NCBI GenBank assembly: GCA_902363395.1
Contig: CABIZZ010000001.1
Location: 992,001-1,056,000 of the forward strand
Reading direction: 5' to 3'
Origin: Streptococcaceae bacterium
Lineage (GTDB): Bacteria > Bacillota > Bacilli > Lactobacillales > Streptococcaceae
Length of the DNA: 64,000 nt
Made by a program: the position numbers and the translations under genes. The notes beneath the pieces are model-generated. The model did not search any database. It was not told the origin of the DNA and saw only the letters and a list, made by a program, of their open reading frames with translations. Positions 24,963 to 33,578 of this stretch are shown in pieces (positions within the stretch are counted from its first letter, which is position 1; each line of letters opens with the position of its first letter).

Positions 24963-25289
24963 ATGAATATTAATGATAAAATTAGTAAAGTTGAGAGTGA
25001 TCATCAAGCTTTTAGAAGGAAAGTAGCAGATTATGAATTAGATTATCAAGATATGAAGCGAGAAGCAAAAAGACTATCTGAAGATATGACTGACTTTATC
25101 ATCTCCTATTGTCATCACCATAATCAAGAACTTCCAATACATGAATTGCGGCAATTAGAAGAAAATAGAGATAATTTTGAAAAGAGAATTTCTAGGTTTG
25201 AAACTAGATTAAGCCAAACGTATCAGGAAGAAAATAAACTTTACAATAAAAGCATGGAATCTCTTGAAAATATGAAAAAGAAGCTATGA
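24963..25289 (+). CDS. Small coiled-coil protein, putative T7SS effector partner 2
   Basis: A 108-residue, highly charged protein, 8 bp after partner 1, RBS TAGGAG. It reads as a helical hairpin: a long helix (about 5-55, KISKVESDHQAFRRKVADYELDYQDMKREAKRL), a break at HHHNQELP, and a second helix (60-108). That is the WXG100/Lap-like shape, though without a WXG turn. Together with partner 1 it gives the two-partner arrangement of tslA loci. No good terminator follows; the next promoter is at 25399. Confidence 0.5.
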   Translation: MNINDKISKVESDHQAFRRKVADYELDYQDMKREAKRLSEDMTDFIISYCHHHNQELPIHELRQLEENRDNFEKRISRFETRLSQTYQEENKLYNKSMESLENMKKKL

Positions 25290-25398
25290 CACTGATTACT
25301 ATTTATAACACTCTATAACAAAGCCAACTTGTTTCTCCTGTCTGAAAATTTTTGTAAATTACAAATTGAAAACAAATCAAAATTTGTTAGCGTTTTCC

Positions 25399-25427
25399 TT
25401 GAATCTAAAATCGGCCAGGAGTATAAT
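25399..25427 (+). promoter_or_regulatory. Promoter of the 41-residue membrane peptide gene
   Basis: TTGAAT, a 17-bp spacer and TATAAT lie 36 bases before the ATG at 25464. Confidence 0.65.
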
Positions 25428-25463
25428 AGAGGGTGGAAAAAGTACATTAAAAAGGAGTGTGTC

Positions 25464-25589
25464 ATGATGATCATTAGTGTGATTTTTGCTGTAGCTTACT
25501 TTTTGCTGGTTGCCCTTGTTGCGGCTCTTGTTTTCCGAGCGATAGGAAAGATTTTTGAGCTCTTCGATGGCTACCTGATGTACCATTAA
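25464..25589 (+). CDS. 41-residue single-span membrane peptide
   Basis: A longer frame runs from 25329, but the promoter and the AAAGGAGTG ribosome site place the start at ATG 25464 (ATGATG). The peptide is a single hydrophobic helix (IISVIFAVAYFLLVALVAALVF) with a short basic/acidic tail and no Cys or signal cleavage site. It has its own promoter and a strong terminator, so it is a real monocistronic unit. Function unknown; its place beside the effector locus could mean an accessory role, or it may be a small toxin or stress peptide. Confidence 0.6.
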   Translation: MMIISVIFAVAYFLLVALVAALVFRAIGKIFELFDGYLMYH

Positions 25590-25602
25590 GAGATAAACAA
25601 GC

Positions 25603-25626
25603 CCACTCACTATGAGTGGTTTTTTA
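25603..25626 (+). terminator. Terminator of the 41-residue peptide gene
   Basis: Perfect 7-bp arms CCACTCA and TGAGTGG around CTA, then seven T. Confidence 0.85.
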
Positions 25627-25645
25627 CTATTGGACGGAGATAATT

Positions 25646-26206
25646 ATGAAAACGGAATATGAAAAGATGATTGCTGGCGAGTTTTACAGTCCCATGGATC
25701 CAGAATTGAGGAAGTTAGCACAAGAAGCTCGGACCAAGCAATTTGCCTTTAACCAAGAAGCAGACGGTGAGAAGCGGAGTCAACTTATAAAAAGTTGGTT
25801 CGGATCTACTGGAGAAAATCTATCCTTGCATCCCTTCTTGGCTTGTGACTATGGCGTCAATATCCACTTAGGTGAGAATTTTTATGCCAACTGGAACCTA
25901 ACCATGCTGGATGTCTGCCCGATCAGGATTGGGAATAATGCCATGATCGGTCCCAATTGCCAATTTCTCACCCCACTTCATCCGCTAGATCCACACGAGC
26001 GGAATGCAGGAAAGGAATATGGAGCTCCGATAACAATAGGAGATAACTTCTGGGCGGGTGGTGGAGCTATCATCCTTCCAGGTGTTACCCTAGGCGATAA
26101 TGTCGTCGTTGGAGCAGGAGCAGTGGTGACCAAATCCTTCGGGGATAACGTAGTCCTAGCTGGTAATCCTGCCAGAATCATTAAGGAAATAGAGGTAAAA
26201 GAGTGA
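25646..26206 (+). CDS. maa: Sugar (maltose/galactoside type) O-acetyltransferase
   Basis: A 186-residue hexapeptide-repeat acetyltransferase. The start is ATG 25646 after GGACGGAG; an earlier frame start lies inside the terminator. The N-terminal maltose-acetyltransferase domain (YEKMIAGEFYSPMDPEL) is followed by left-handed beta-helix repeats (IRIGNNAMIGPN, ITIGDNFWAGGGAIILPGVTLGDNVVVGAGAVV) and the catalytic His in FLTPLHPLDP. It probably acetylates glucose, maltose or galactosides with acetyl-CoA. It overlaps the downstream hydrolase gene at GTGA, so the two are coupled. Confidence 0.88.
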   Translation: MKTEYEKMIAGEFYSPMDPELRKLAQEARTKQFAFNQEADGEKRSQLIKSWFGSTGENLSLHPFLACDYGVNIHLGENFYANWNLTMLDVCPIRIGNNAMIGPNCQFLTPLHPLDPHERNAGKEYGAPITIGDNFWAGGGAIILPGVTLGDNVVVGAGAVVTKSFGDNVVLAGNPARIIKEIEVKE

Positions 26207-26925
26207 AGTTTTACTTTATCGGAGGACTCGGAAGTAACGAAAATCATATGAGCGAATTTGCTTCCTGCTTTCCTTTCCCCATCTTGTATCTAGATCCTTA
26301 TAAGCTGAAACTGAAATCTCCCCAAGATTTAGTAGACTGGTTTGAAGCCCATACGGATTCTAATACAAATACTTGTATCATTGCCCATTCACTGGGTGGA
26401 GACTTGGCTCGATACCTAGCAACCAATATGCCTCAAATTACCAATCTGGTTCTGCTAGATGGTGGCTATCTTGACATGGACCAGATCTTACCACTAGAGC
26501 AGGAAATCGAAGAGACACTCGCCTATCTGAAGCAACAGGTATTTCCATCTCTCGAGGAAGCTGTTGCAAGTGAACTTGGAGACACTGACAACCCTTCGCC
26601 AGCAACTATAAAGGCCATCCAATCCAGTTATCGTTGGAATCCTGAACTCAATCATTATGAACTGGATTTGGATCCACAAGCCGTTCTTTCCCTGCTGAGA
26701 CTCAGACGAGAGCTTAGATCTTTTCAAGCTCCACTAATAGATACCAAGGCCTTGTTTATCGGTCCTAAATACGAGGATGAGCCCGAATGGAGAGCTAGAG
26801 CACTTGAAAATTTAGATCCTTCTATCAAGAAGGTGCTCTTAAAGGATCTAGGCCATGATTTTTATACAGCAGTTCCCGAGCTTGTCAGCAAAGAAATCAT
26901 CACTTGGATTCAGATTTGTTCATAA
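26203..26925 (+). CDS. Small alpha/beta hydrolase
   Basis: A 240-residue protein that starts at GTG 26203, overlapping the maa stop. It has an N-terminal GGLGSNENH oxyanion loop and the nucleophile elbow AHSLGGDLAR; a C-terminal LKDLGHDFY supplies the catalytic His. The fold is that of serine esterases such as the RBBP9/YdeN group. The substrate is unknown; coupling to an O-acetyltransferase allows an esterase acting on related acyl esters, but this is a guess. Confidence 0.75.
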   Translation: MKFYFIGGLGSNENHMSEFASCFPFPILYLDPYKLKLKSPQDLVDWFEAHTDSNTNTCIIAHSLGGDLARYLATNMPQITNLVLLDGGYLDMDQILPLEQEIEETLAYLKQQVFPSLEEAVASELGDTDNPSPATIKAIQSSYRWNPELNHYELDLDPQAVLSLLRLRRELRSFQAPLIDTKALFIGPKYEDEPEWRARALENLDPSIKKVLLKDLGHDFYTAVPELVSKEIITWIQICS

Positions 26926-27001
26926 ATAACTCATATATAGAAGTTACTCTAACTAATCGTCTAGTAATTTCCGAACATTATTTATATAATCAGCATTCTA
27001 T

Positions 27002-27030
27002 TTGAATCGCCTCCGTATCTTTGTTATAAT
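27002..27030 (+). promoter_or_regulatory. Promoter of guaC
   Basis: TTGAAT, 17 bp and TATAAT with TG upstream. Transcription would start near 27037, which rules out the in-frame ATG at 27036 and leaves a leader of about 70 nt to the chosen start. Confidence 0.7.
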
Positions 27031-27104
27031 CTTGAATGGAAACGTCGGAAGACGAAGTGATGACCCATCACGATTTAAAATTTAGAAACGAGATTTCAAT
27101 CCGT

Positions 27105-28088
27105 ATGTTAAACGAATTTCCAATCTTTGATTACGAAGATATTCAATTAATCCCTAACAAGTGTATTATCAAAAGTCGTGCAGAAGCAGACACAACAGTT
27201 CAGTTTGGTAAGCACACCTTCAAGCTACCAGTGGTACCTGCCAACATGCAGACCATCCTGGATGAAGATGTAGCTGAGCAACTGGCTAAAGGAGGCTATT
27301 TTTACATTATGCACCGCTTTGACGAAGCTGGTCGCATTCCCTTTATCAAACGGATGCACGATCAGGGCTTGATTGCTTCCATCTCAGTTGGAGTGAAAGA
27401 TTATGAGTACGATTTTGTGACTCAACTCAAGGACGATGCACCTGAATACATCACCATCGACATCGCTCACGGTCACTCAGATAGTGTCATCCAAATGATC
27501 CAGCATATCAAGAAGGAATTACCAGATACCTTTGTCATCGCAGGAAATGTCGGAACTCCAGAGGCCGTTCGTGAGTTGGAAAACGCTGGAGCAGATGCTA
27601 CCAAGGTTGGAATTGGACCTGGCAAGGTCTGCATCACAAAAGTGAAGACTGGCTTTGGTACTGGTGGTTGGCAGTTGGCAGCCCTTCGTTGGTGTTCAAA
27701 AGCAGCTCGCAAACCCATTATTGCCGATGGTGGAATTCGGACCCATGGAGATATTGCTAAATCCATTCGTTTTGGTGCTAGCATGGTCATGATTGGCTCT
27801 CTCTTTGCAGGTCATATTGAAAGCCCAGGGAAAACGGTTGAAGTAGATGGGGAATCCTTTAAGGAATATTATGGATCTGCTTCCGAGTATCAAAAAGGAG
27901 CCTATAAGAATGTTGAAGGAAAGAAAATCCTTCTACCAGCCAAAGGTCATCTGCAAGATACCTTGACAGAGATGGAGCAAGACTTGCAAAGCTCTATTTC
28001 CTATGCTGGAGGCCGCAAGGTTGCTGATCTCAAGCATGTCGATTATGTCATCGTAAAGAATTCTATCTGGAATGGTGACTCTCATTAA
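27105..28088 (+). CDS. guaC: GMP reductase
   Basis: A 327-residue enzyme when started at ATG 27105 ([17 protein letters not shown]), the usual family start; ATG 27060 is an alternative. It has the IMPDH/GMPR barrel with catalytic Cys in [14 protein letters not shown] phosphate loop and [11 protein letters not shown]. It converts GMP to IMP with NADPH and so returns guanine nucleotides to the common pool. The next unit downstream (xpt-pbuX) is guanine-regulated, giving a purine salvage neighbourhood. Confidence 0.93.
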   Translation: MLNEFPIFDYEDIQLIPNKCIIKSRAEADTTVQFGKHTFKLPVVPANMQTILDEDVAEQLAKGGYFYIMHRFDEAGRIPFIKRMHDQGLIASISVGVKDYEYDFVTQLKDDAPEYITIDIAHGHSDSVIQMIQHIKKELPDTFVIAGNVGTPEAVRELENAGADATKVGIGPGKVCITKVKTGFGTGGWQLAALRWCSKAARKPIIADGGIRTHGDIAKSIRFGASMVMIGSLFAGHIESPGKTVEVDGESFKEYYGSASEYQKGAYKNVEGKKILLPAKGHLQDTLTEMEQDLQSSISYAGGRKVADLKHVDYVIVKNSIWNGDSH

Positions 28089-28098
28089 AACTACAATT

Positions 28099-28161
28099 AC
28101 TTATTTATCTTGCGGATTGGCGCAAGGTCTCTACAAGGTGCCGGAACACCTAACAATAAGT
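28099..28161 (+). ncRNA. Guanine-class purine riboswitch aptamer
   Basis: P1 arms ACTTATT (28099-28105) and AATAAGT (28155-28161) enclose two stem-loops, CTTGCG..CGCAAG and GGTG..CACC, with the conserved joining GTCTCTAC. The base before the 3' P1 strand (TAAC-AATAAGT, 28154) is C, which specifies guanine/hypoxanthine rather than adenine. It sits 90 bases before xpt, a classic target. Confidence 0.92.
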
Positions 28162-28196
28162 AAGTCTTAGATTGATCCAGGGATACTTGGATTCTG

Positions 28197-28227
28197 TAGA
28201 GGCTTACTTGGTAAGTCTCTATTTTTT
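28197..28227 (+). terminator. Riboswitch-controlled terminator upstream of xpt
   Basis: Arms TAGAGGCTTAC and GTAAGTCTCTA (one G-U) around TTG, then TTTTTT. The segment GTAAGTC recurs just after P1 (28160-28166), which suggests an alternative antiterminator pairing. Guanine binding should favour termination. Confidence 0.85.
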
Positions 28228-28251
28228 GTTCCAAACTGTTTAGGAGAAAAC

Positions 28252-28833
28252 ATGAAATTATTAGAAGAACGCATATTGAAAGACGGAAATGTCCTGGGAG
28301 AAAACATCCTCAAGGTCGATTCCTTCTTGACCCACCAAGTGGATTACCAGTTGATGAAAGAAATTGGGAAGGCTTTTGCGGAACGCTTTAAAGATGCTGG
28401 TTTGACCAAGATTGTGACCATTGAAGCTTCAGGGATCGCTCCTGCCCTCTATGTGGCAGAAGCTTTGGAACTTCCCATGATCTTTGCCAAAAAAGCCAAG
28501 AATATTACCATGAATGAAGGGATTTTGACAGCAGAAGTCTATTCCTTTACCAAACAAGTGACCAGTACGGTTTCCATTGCTAGCAAGTTTTTAACACCTG
28601 ATGATCGCGTTTTAATCATCGATGACTTTCTGGCAAATGGCCAAGCTGCTAAAGGCTTGATCCAGATTATCGAACAAGCTGGTGCCAGTGTAGAAGCTGT
28701 CGGTATCGTCATTGAGAAATCCTTCCAAGATGGCCGTGGACTGCTAGAAGAACTCGGCTACCCAGTTGTTTCACTTGCTCGTTTGGACCGTTTTGATAAT
28801 GGTCAGGTTGTATTTAAGGAGGCAGACATCTAA
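28252..28833 (+). CDS. xpt: Xanthine phosphoribosyltransferase
   Basis: A 193-residue type I PRTase: [26 protein letters not shown] is the typical start, and the PRPP loop is [14 protein letters not shown]. It forms XMP from xanthine and PRPP. RBS TAGGAGA. It overlaps pbuX by one base (TAATG), so both are under the guanine riboswitch. Confidence 0.94.
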   Translation: MKLLEERILKDGNVLGENILKVDSFLTHQVDYQLMKEIGKAFAERFKDAGLTKIVTIEASGIAPALYVAEALELPMIFAKKAKNITMNEGILTAEVYSFTKQVTSTVSIASKFLTPDDRVLIIDDFLANGQAAKGLIQIIEQAGASVEAVGIVIEKSFQDGRGLLEELGYPVVSLARLDRFDNGQVVFKEADI

Positions 28834-30095
28834 TGCAAAAACAAGAAAACCATTCACAGGCAGCCATTCTAGGCTTGCAGCACCTATTGGCTATGTATTC
28901 GGGCTCTATTTTAGTACCGATCATGATTGCAGGCGCTTTGGGTTATAATGCCCAGCAATTGACCTATCTCATCTCTACAGATATCTTTATGTGTGGGGTA
29001 GCCACTTTCTTGCAATTGCAATTAAACAAATACTTCGGGATTGGTCTTCCGGTCGTTCTTGGGGTAGCCTTCCAGTCTGTGGCACCTCTCAGCATGATTG
29101 GAGCTAGCCATGGTAGTGGGGCCATGTTTGGTGCCTTGATTGTTTCCGGGATTTATGTGGTTCTGGTCTCAGGTTTCTTCTCTAAAATCGCTAACCTTTT
29201 CCCATCTATTGTGACGGGATCTGTCATTACGACCATTGGTTTGACATTGATTCCAGTAGCGATTGGGAATATGGGGAACAATGCTGAAGAACCAACAGTT
29301 CAAAGTCTGATTTTAGCTGTGATTACCATCCTCATCATTCTGGTGGTCAACATCTATACAACTGGCTTTATCAAATCCATCTCTATTTTGATTGGGTTGA
29401 TTGTTGGGACAGCCATCGCAGCTTCAATGGGCTTGGTGGACTTTGCACCTGTAGCACAAGCTCCAGTCGTTCACGTTCCAACACCATTCTTCTTTGGAGC
29501 CCCTAAGTTTGAAATTACTTCAATCGTCATGATGTGTATCATCGCAACTGTTTCCATGGTCGAATCGACTGGTGTCTATCTTGCCCTATCAGATATTACA
29601 AAAGATCCAATTGATAGCACGCGCCTCCGTAATGGTTACCGCGCTGAAGGTTTAGCCGTCCTTCTCGGCGGTATCTTCAATACCTTCCCATACACTGGAT
29701 TCTCACAAAATGTCGGCTTGGTGAAATTGTCTGGTATCAAGACCCGTCTTCCAATCTACTACGCGGCTGGTTTCCTCGTTCTTCTTGGTCTGCTGCCTAA
29801 GTTTGGAGCTTTAGCGCAAATCATTCCAAGTCCAGTACTTGGTGGAGCTATGCTAGTCATGTTTGGTTTTGTGTCTATTCAAGGGATGCAGATCCTTGCG
29901 CGTGTTGATTTTGAGCACAATGAGCACAATTTCCTCATCGCAGCTGTATCGATCGCAGCAGGGGTAGGATTGAACAACAGCACCCTCTTTAATGGCCTAC
30001 CAAGCGCCTTTAAAATGTTCTTTGCAAACGGAATTGTTGTTGCCAGTGTCTTGGCTATCATTCTGAACGCCATCTTGAACCGTAATAAAAAATAA
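28833..30095 (+). CDS. pbuX: Xanthine permease (NCS2 family)
   Basis: A 420-residue membrane protein with about 14 segments and NCS2 signatures: GLQHLLAMYSGSILVP at the start, VGLVKLSGIKTR, and the family motif region ESTGVYLALSDI. It imports xanthine by proton symport and supplies the enzyme coded just upstream. Transcription probably ends in the 180-bp repeat that follows. Confidence 0.93.
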   Translation: MQKQENHSQAAILGLQHLLAMYSGSILVPIMIAGALGYNAQQLTYLISTDIFMCGVATFLQLQLNKYFGIGLPVVLGVAFQSVAPLSMIGASHGSGAMFGALIVSGIYVVLVSGFFSKIANLFPSIVTGSVITTIGLTLIPVAIGNMGNNAEEPTVQSLILAVITILIILVVNIYTTGFIKSISILIGLIVGTAIAASMGLVDFAPVAQAPVVHVPTPFFFGAPKFEITSIVMMCIIATVSMVESTGVYLALSDITKDPIDSTRLRNGYRAEGLAVLLGGIFNTFPYTGFSQNVGLVKLSGIKTRLPIYYAAGFLVLLGLLPKFGALAQIIPSPVLGGAMLVMFGFVSIQGMQILARVDFEHNEHNFLIAAVSIAAGVGLNNSTLFNGLPSAFKMFFANGIVVASVLAIILNAILNRNKK

Positions 30096-30103
30096 TCTAA
30101 AAA

Positions 30104-30284
30104 GAGGCTGGGACAAAAGTCCTAGCCTCTCAATTATTTTTGGATTGTCGAGCAAGATGCAGTGGTTGAGTGGGCTCTACTACGCTGATTTCATCAGCTT
30201 TTACAGCCCTACTCAACTGTGCGGAGGTGGGACGACGAAATCGAATTCTAACGAACTACCGATTTCTGTCCCACTCTCTTTTAA
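30104..30284. repeat. 180-bp three-hairpin intergenic repeat, copy 2
   Basis: More than 95% identical by eye to copy 1 and in the same orientation, with the same left, middle and right stems. It lies between two co-oriented genes (pbuX and the MATE gene). Differences fall mostly in loops (for example AATTATTTTTGG for AATTGTCTTTGG). Confidence 0.85.
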
Positions 30285-30289
30285 TTTTT

Positions 30290-30318
30290 TTGACATTTAA
30301 GGTGACATATAGTAGAGT
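30290..30318 (+). promoter_or_regulatory. Probable promoter of the MATE exporter gene
   Basis: A consensus TTGACA directly after repeat copy 2, then 17 bp and a poor -10 (TAGAGT); a TATAGT lies 5 bases earlier. The -35 makes a promoter likely but the -10 is uncertain. Confidence 0.45.
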
Positions 30319-30359
30319 GGTAAGAGAAAATTTCAACTTGATAAGAAGAGAGTCCTACC

Positions 30360-31706
30360 ATGTATCTAACCCATCATTTTAAAGAGCGCTTGCGCTTATT
30401 TATCAGTCTATTTATCCCTCTCCTGGTCTATCAACTCGCCAACTACTCTGCTAGTTTTGTGGATACGGCCATGACGGGGCAATACAATACCTTGGACTTA
30501 GCTGGAGTATCGACTGCAACTAGTCTCTGGAACCCCTTTTTTACCTTTTTAACGGGGATTGTATCAGCTTTAACACCAATTATCGGTCATCATTTAGGGC
30601 AGGGGAATAAAAAACGAATCGCTTCTGATTTTTATCAATTTATCTATCTCTCTTTCATGATGGCTGTCCTTTTGATTGCTTTCGTCTTACTGATTGCACC
30701 GACCGTTTTAAGAAAAATCGGTCTAGAAAGTGTCGTAGCTGGGATTGCAACCCGTTATTTAGCCTTTCTCTCTCTGGGGATTTTGCCTCTTTTACTCTTT
30801 AGTGTGGTCCGTTCCTTGCTGGATACCTTGGGCCTCACTCGCTTGTCCATGTACCTCATGCTCCTCTTATTGCCTTTAAATGCAAGTTTTAACTACATGT
30901 TGATCTATGGAGCTTTTGGTCTACCTGAGCTAGGAGGAGCAGGAGCAGGACTGGGGACATCCTTAGCTTACTGGGTTCTCCTCATCATTGCTTTCTTGAT
31001 TCTTTTCAAACATCCTAAAGTAACCATCTACCAACTATGGAAGATCCAACCTCTCAATCTCAAAGAGATGAGAGAGACGATCCGACTCGGCTTACCGATT
31101 GGAGGGATTGTGTTTGCTGAAGTGATTATCTTCTCTGTAGTAGGCTTGCTCATGGCTAAATTCCCATCAATAACTATTGCCAGTCACCAGTCAGCCATGA
31201 ACTTCTCAACCCTTATGTATGCTTTCCCAGCTAGTATTTCCAATACTATGGCTATTATTGTATCCTACGAGATTGGGGCTGGGCGTCCCGATGTCGTTCG
31301 TCAATATTGTCGGATTGGACGCTGGACAGCCTTTGGTTTTGCCTTCTTTACCCTCACTTTCCTCTATCTGTATCGCTATCAAGTGGCGGGTCTCTATGGA
31401 ACTGACTCAGAATTTATTCATCAGACAGCCATCTTTATGACCTATAGCCTACTGTTCCAAATAGCAGATACAGTCGCAGCACCGATTCAAGGGATTCTTC
31501 GGGGTTACAAGGATACTACTGTTCCCTTCCTACTTGGTGTCTTTAGTTACTGGTGTGTCTCTATTCCCTTGGGGATCTTTTTAGACCATGTCACTAACCT
31601 AGGTCCGTATGCTTACTGGATTGGCTTAATTTCTAGTATTGTCGTTAGTGGTATTTGTTACCAGATGCGACTATGGCAGATTCAAAAGAAATACCAAATT
31701 TCCTAA
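30360..31706 (+). CDS. MATE-family efflux transporter
   Basis: A 448-residue protein with 12 predicted membrane segments in two homologous halves. Family features include SASFVDTAMTGQYNTLDLAGVSTATSLWNP in the first half and MNFSTLMYAFPASISNTMAIIVSYEIGAG in the second. It should export cationic drugs or metabolites with Na+ or H+. It lies between repeat copies 2 and 3. The substrate is not predictable. Confidence 0.88.
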   Translation: MYLTHHFKERLRLFISLFIPLLVYQLANYSASFVDTAMTGQYNTLDLAGVSTATSLWNPFFTFLTGIVSALTPIIGHHLGQGNKKRIASDFYQFIYLSFMMAVLLIAFVLLIAPTVLRKIGLESVVAGIATRYLAFLSLGILPLLLFSVVRSLLDTLGLTRLSMYLMLLLLPLNASFNYMLIYGAFGLPELGGAGAGLGTSLAYWVLLIIAFLILFKHPKVTIYQLWKIQPLNLKEMRETIRLGLPIGGIVFAEVIIFSVVGLLMAKFPSITIASHQSAMNFSTLMYAFPASISNTMAIIVSYEIGAGRPDVVRQYCRIGRWTAFGFAFFTLTFLYLYRYQVAGLYGTDSEFIHQTAIFMTYSLLFQIADTVAAPIQGILRGYKDTTVPFLLGVFSYWCVSIPLGIFLDHVTNLGPYAYWIGLISSIVVSGICYQMRLWQIQKKYQIS

Positions 31707-31708
31707 AA

Positions 31709-31884
31709 GAGGCCGGGACAAAAGTCCTAGCCTCTCAATTGTCTTTGGATTATCGAGCAAAACGCAGTGGTTGAGTGGGCTCTACTACGCTGATTTCATT
31801 AGCTTTTATAGCCCTCTCAACTGTGCGGAGGTGGGATGACGATATCGAATTCTAACGAATTACCGATTTCTGTCCCACTCTCTT
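31709..31884. repeat. 180-bp three-hairpin intergenic repeat, copy 3
   Basis: The third copy, between convergent stop codons of the MATE gene and the tautomerase gene; its last bases touch the tautomerase stop. It carries changes that weaken pairing in the right stem (GATATCG for GAAATCG) and middle stem (ATTAGC for ATCAGC), and a 5-base deletion, so it is the most decayed copy. Confidence 0.82.
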
Positions 31885-32065
31885 ATTTAGTGCGCATCTC
31901 ACCTTGAGGGAAGTAGGTTCCTTCAGGCATATCATTGATAATGACATGAACAGCAGTTTGGGGAGCACCTGTATTCCGAACGACAGCCTCGGTTACTTCC
32001 TTGGCCAAAGCTTTCTTTTGCTCCAAGGTGCGCCCTTCGAATAAATCAATACGTACAAATGGCAT
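31883..32065 (-). CDS. 4-oxalocrotonate tautomerase-family protein
   Basis: A 60-residue protein starting MPFVRIDLFEGRTLEQKKALAKEVTEAVV. Pro2, which becomes the N-terminal catalytic base after Met removal, and the hydrophobic active-site pattern mark the 4-OT/DmpI tautomerase family. It forms small hexamers. The physiological substrate in streptococci is unknown. RBS AAAGGAGGTG is very strong. Confidence 0.9.
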   Translation of the reverse strand: MPFVRIDLFEGRTLEQKKALAKEVTEAVVRNTGAPQTAVHVIINDMPEGTYFPQGEMRTK

Positions 32066-32198
32066 TGCGCCACCTCCTTTATAAATCTTAACCTTATTTT
32101 ATCACATTTTATTTGAAAAGAAGAAGTCTATATAGATGTTGCGAGTATAACTTTAATAACCATATAAAAATTTTTTACCAATATTTAGTACTACCTAC

Positions 32199-32227
32199 TT
32201 ACATAACTTCACTTATTATGGTATAAT
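32199..32227 (+). promoter_or_regulatory. Promoter of a candidate small RNA
   Basis: TTACAT, a 17-bp spacer and TATAAT with extended TG at 32219-32220. No open reading frame with a ribosome site follows; a terminator-like hairpin ends about 70 bases downstream. Confidence 0.55.
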
Positions 32228-32233
32228 TAATTT

Positions 32234-32298
32234 GTGAGAAGTGGTCTCTCACCATGCGTTTGTCATTTTGTCAGGGAAATGATAGACGCTTTTTTTAT
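32234..32298 (+). ncRNA. Candidate small RNA of about 65 nt
   Basis: It lies in the 418-bp gap 32066-32483. Directly after an extended -10 promoter come a short hairpin (GTGAGA / TCTCAC) and a 13-bp hairpin (arms GCGTTTGTCATTT and AAATGATAGACGC, two G-U) followed by seven T. Promoter, two stems and terminator within about 75 bases suggest an independent small transcript. No CiaR box pair is seen, so it is not an obvious csRNA. The rest of the gap (32300-32419) holds nothing I recognise. Confidence 0.45.
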
Positions 32299-32419
32299 TC
32301 TCAAATCACAAAAATGATGTAGCCACAGAGTTCAATTTTTGCTAGTGCAAACAGGAAAATAAGCCTCCGTAGAACTCATCATCCATAGCCCATCATCCAG
32401 TGGAGAACCTCTCTATAAG

Positions 32420-32448
32420 TTGCCCTAATTTACTGCCCGTGTTATAAT
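32420..32448 (+). promoter_or_regulatory. Promoter of tdk
   Basis: TTGCCC, 17 bp and TATAAT lie 35 bases before the tdk ATG. Confidence 0.7.
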
Positions 32449-32483
32449 ATAATGAAACACATTTTAGAGAGAACAGAAGGAAA

Positions 32484-33068
32484 ATGGCACAATTATATTA
32501 TAAATATGGGACCATGAACTCTGGGAAAACCATTGAGATTTTGAAGGTGGCCCATAATTATGAAGAGCAAGGCAAGAGCGTCGTCATCATGACCTCGGCA
32601 ATCGATACACGAGATGGAGTTGGAGTAGTTTCTAGTCGGATCGGTATGAAACGAGAAGCTATGGCCATTGAAGATGAGACAGATATCTTCGGTTATATCC
32701 AAAGTTTGGAAGAGAAACCCTATTGTGTCTTGATCGATGAAGCTCAGTTTTTGAAACGCCACCATGTCTATGACTTGGCTAGGGTTGTTGATGAACTGGA
32801 TGTACCGGTGATGGCTTTTGGCCTCAAAAATGATTTCCGAAATGAACTCTTTGAAGGTTCCAAACACCTCCTCTTGTTAGCCGACAAGATCGAGGAGATC
32901 AAAACCATCTGCCAATACTGTTCTCGCAAGGCGACCATGGTCTTGCGTACCCAAGCGGGAAAACCCGTCTACGATGGAGAGCAGATCCAGATCGGTGGAC
33001 ACGAGACCTATATCTCGGTTTGCCGCAAACATTATTTTAATCCAGACATACCAACTGAAAGCGTCTAG
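32484..33068 (+). CDS. tdk: Thymidine kinase
   Basis: A 194-residue type II thymidine kinase: P-loop [13 protein letters not shown], Walker B-like VLIDEAQFL, catalytic Glu within it, and a zinc site CQYC...C near the C-terminus ([12 protein letters not shown] and SVCRKHYF). It phosphorylates thymidine with ATP in salvage. It starts the tdk-GNAT-prfA-prmC-tsaC-glyA run of same-strand genes, without terminators between. Confidence 0.94.
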   Translation: MAQLYYKYGTMNSGKTIEILKVAHNYEEQGKSVVIMTSAIDTRDGVGVVSSRIGMKREAMAIEDETDIFGYIQSLEEKPYCVLIDEAQFLKRHHVYDLARVVDELDVPVMAFGLKNDFRNELFEGSKHLLLLADKIEEIKTICQYCSRKATMVLRTQAGKPVYDGEQIQIGGHETYISVCRKHYFNPDIPTESV

Positions 33069-33089
33069 AACGTTTTAGAGAGGCTAATA

Positions 33090-33569
33090 ATGTCTATTTG
33101 TTTAAAAGATATTACAATAGAGAATTATTTTGACGTTTTAAATCTAGAAGTTCATCCAAACCAAAGGAATTTTATTGCATCCAATTCCATTAGTTTAGCT
33201 GAAGCCTATGTATATGATAAAAATGGTGATTTTATAGCTCCCTTAGCAGTTTATGATAAGGAAGTATTAGTTGGTTTTGTTATGGTTGCCTATGACCAGA
33301 AAATTGGGATCAGCAAGGGGAACTACTTGTTATTTCGTTTTATGATCGATAAACGATTTCAAGGTTTAGGCTATTTTAAACCGACTATGGATGCAGTCAT
33401 TGACTTTGTTCGAACAGAGCCAGCTGGAAAAGCAACAAGTCTTTGGTTATCTTATGAACCGGAAAATAATCAAGCGAGATCTTGCTATCTCCATTATGGA
33501 TTTAAAGAAACTGGCGAAGTCATAGAAGACGAAATTGTAGCAATCTATGATCTAACAAGCAAGAATTAA
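33090..33569 (+). CDS. GNAT N-acetyltransferase (spermidine acetyltransferase-like)
   Basis: A 159-residue protein: MSICLKDITIENYFDVLNLEV start, acetyl-CoA loop in FMIDKRFQGLGYFKPTMDAVIDFV, and the C-terminal NNQARSCYLHYGFKETG. It resembles BltD/PaiA-like diamine acetyltransferases. It sits between tdk and prfA in what is elsewhere a conserved housekeeping run, with a slightly more AT-rich sequence, so it may be a later insertion. RBS AGAGAGG. Confidence 0.8.
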   Translation: MSICLKDITIENYFDVLNLEVHPNQRNFIASNSISLAEAYVYDKNGDFIAPLAVYDKEVLVGFVMVAYDQKIGISKGNYLLFRFMIDKRFQGLGYFKPTMDAVIDFVRTEPAGKATSLWLSYEPENNQARSCYLHYGFKETGEVIEDEIVAIYDLTSKN

Positions 33570-33578
33570 GGAGTAAAC

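Noticed and set aside
32234..32298. CiaR-controlled csRNA
   Set aside because: No pair of TTTAAG repeats spaced by 5 bases lies upstream of the promoter.
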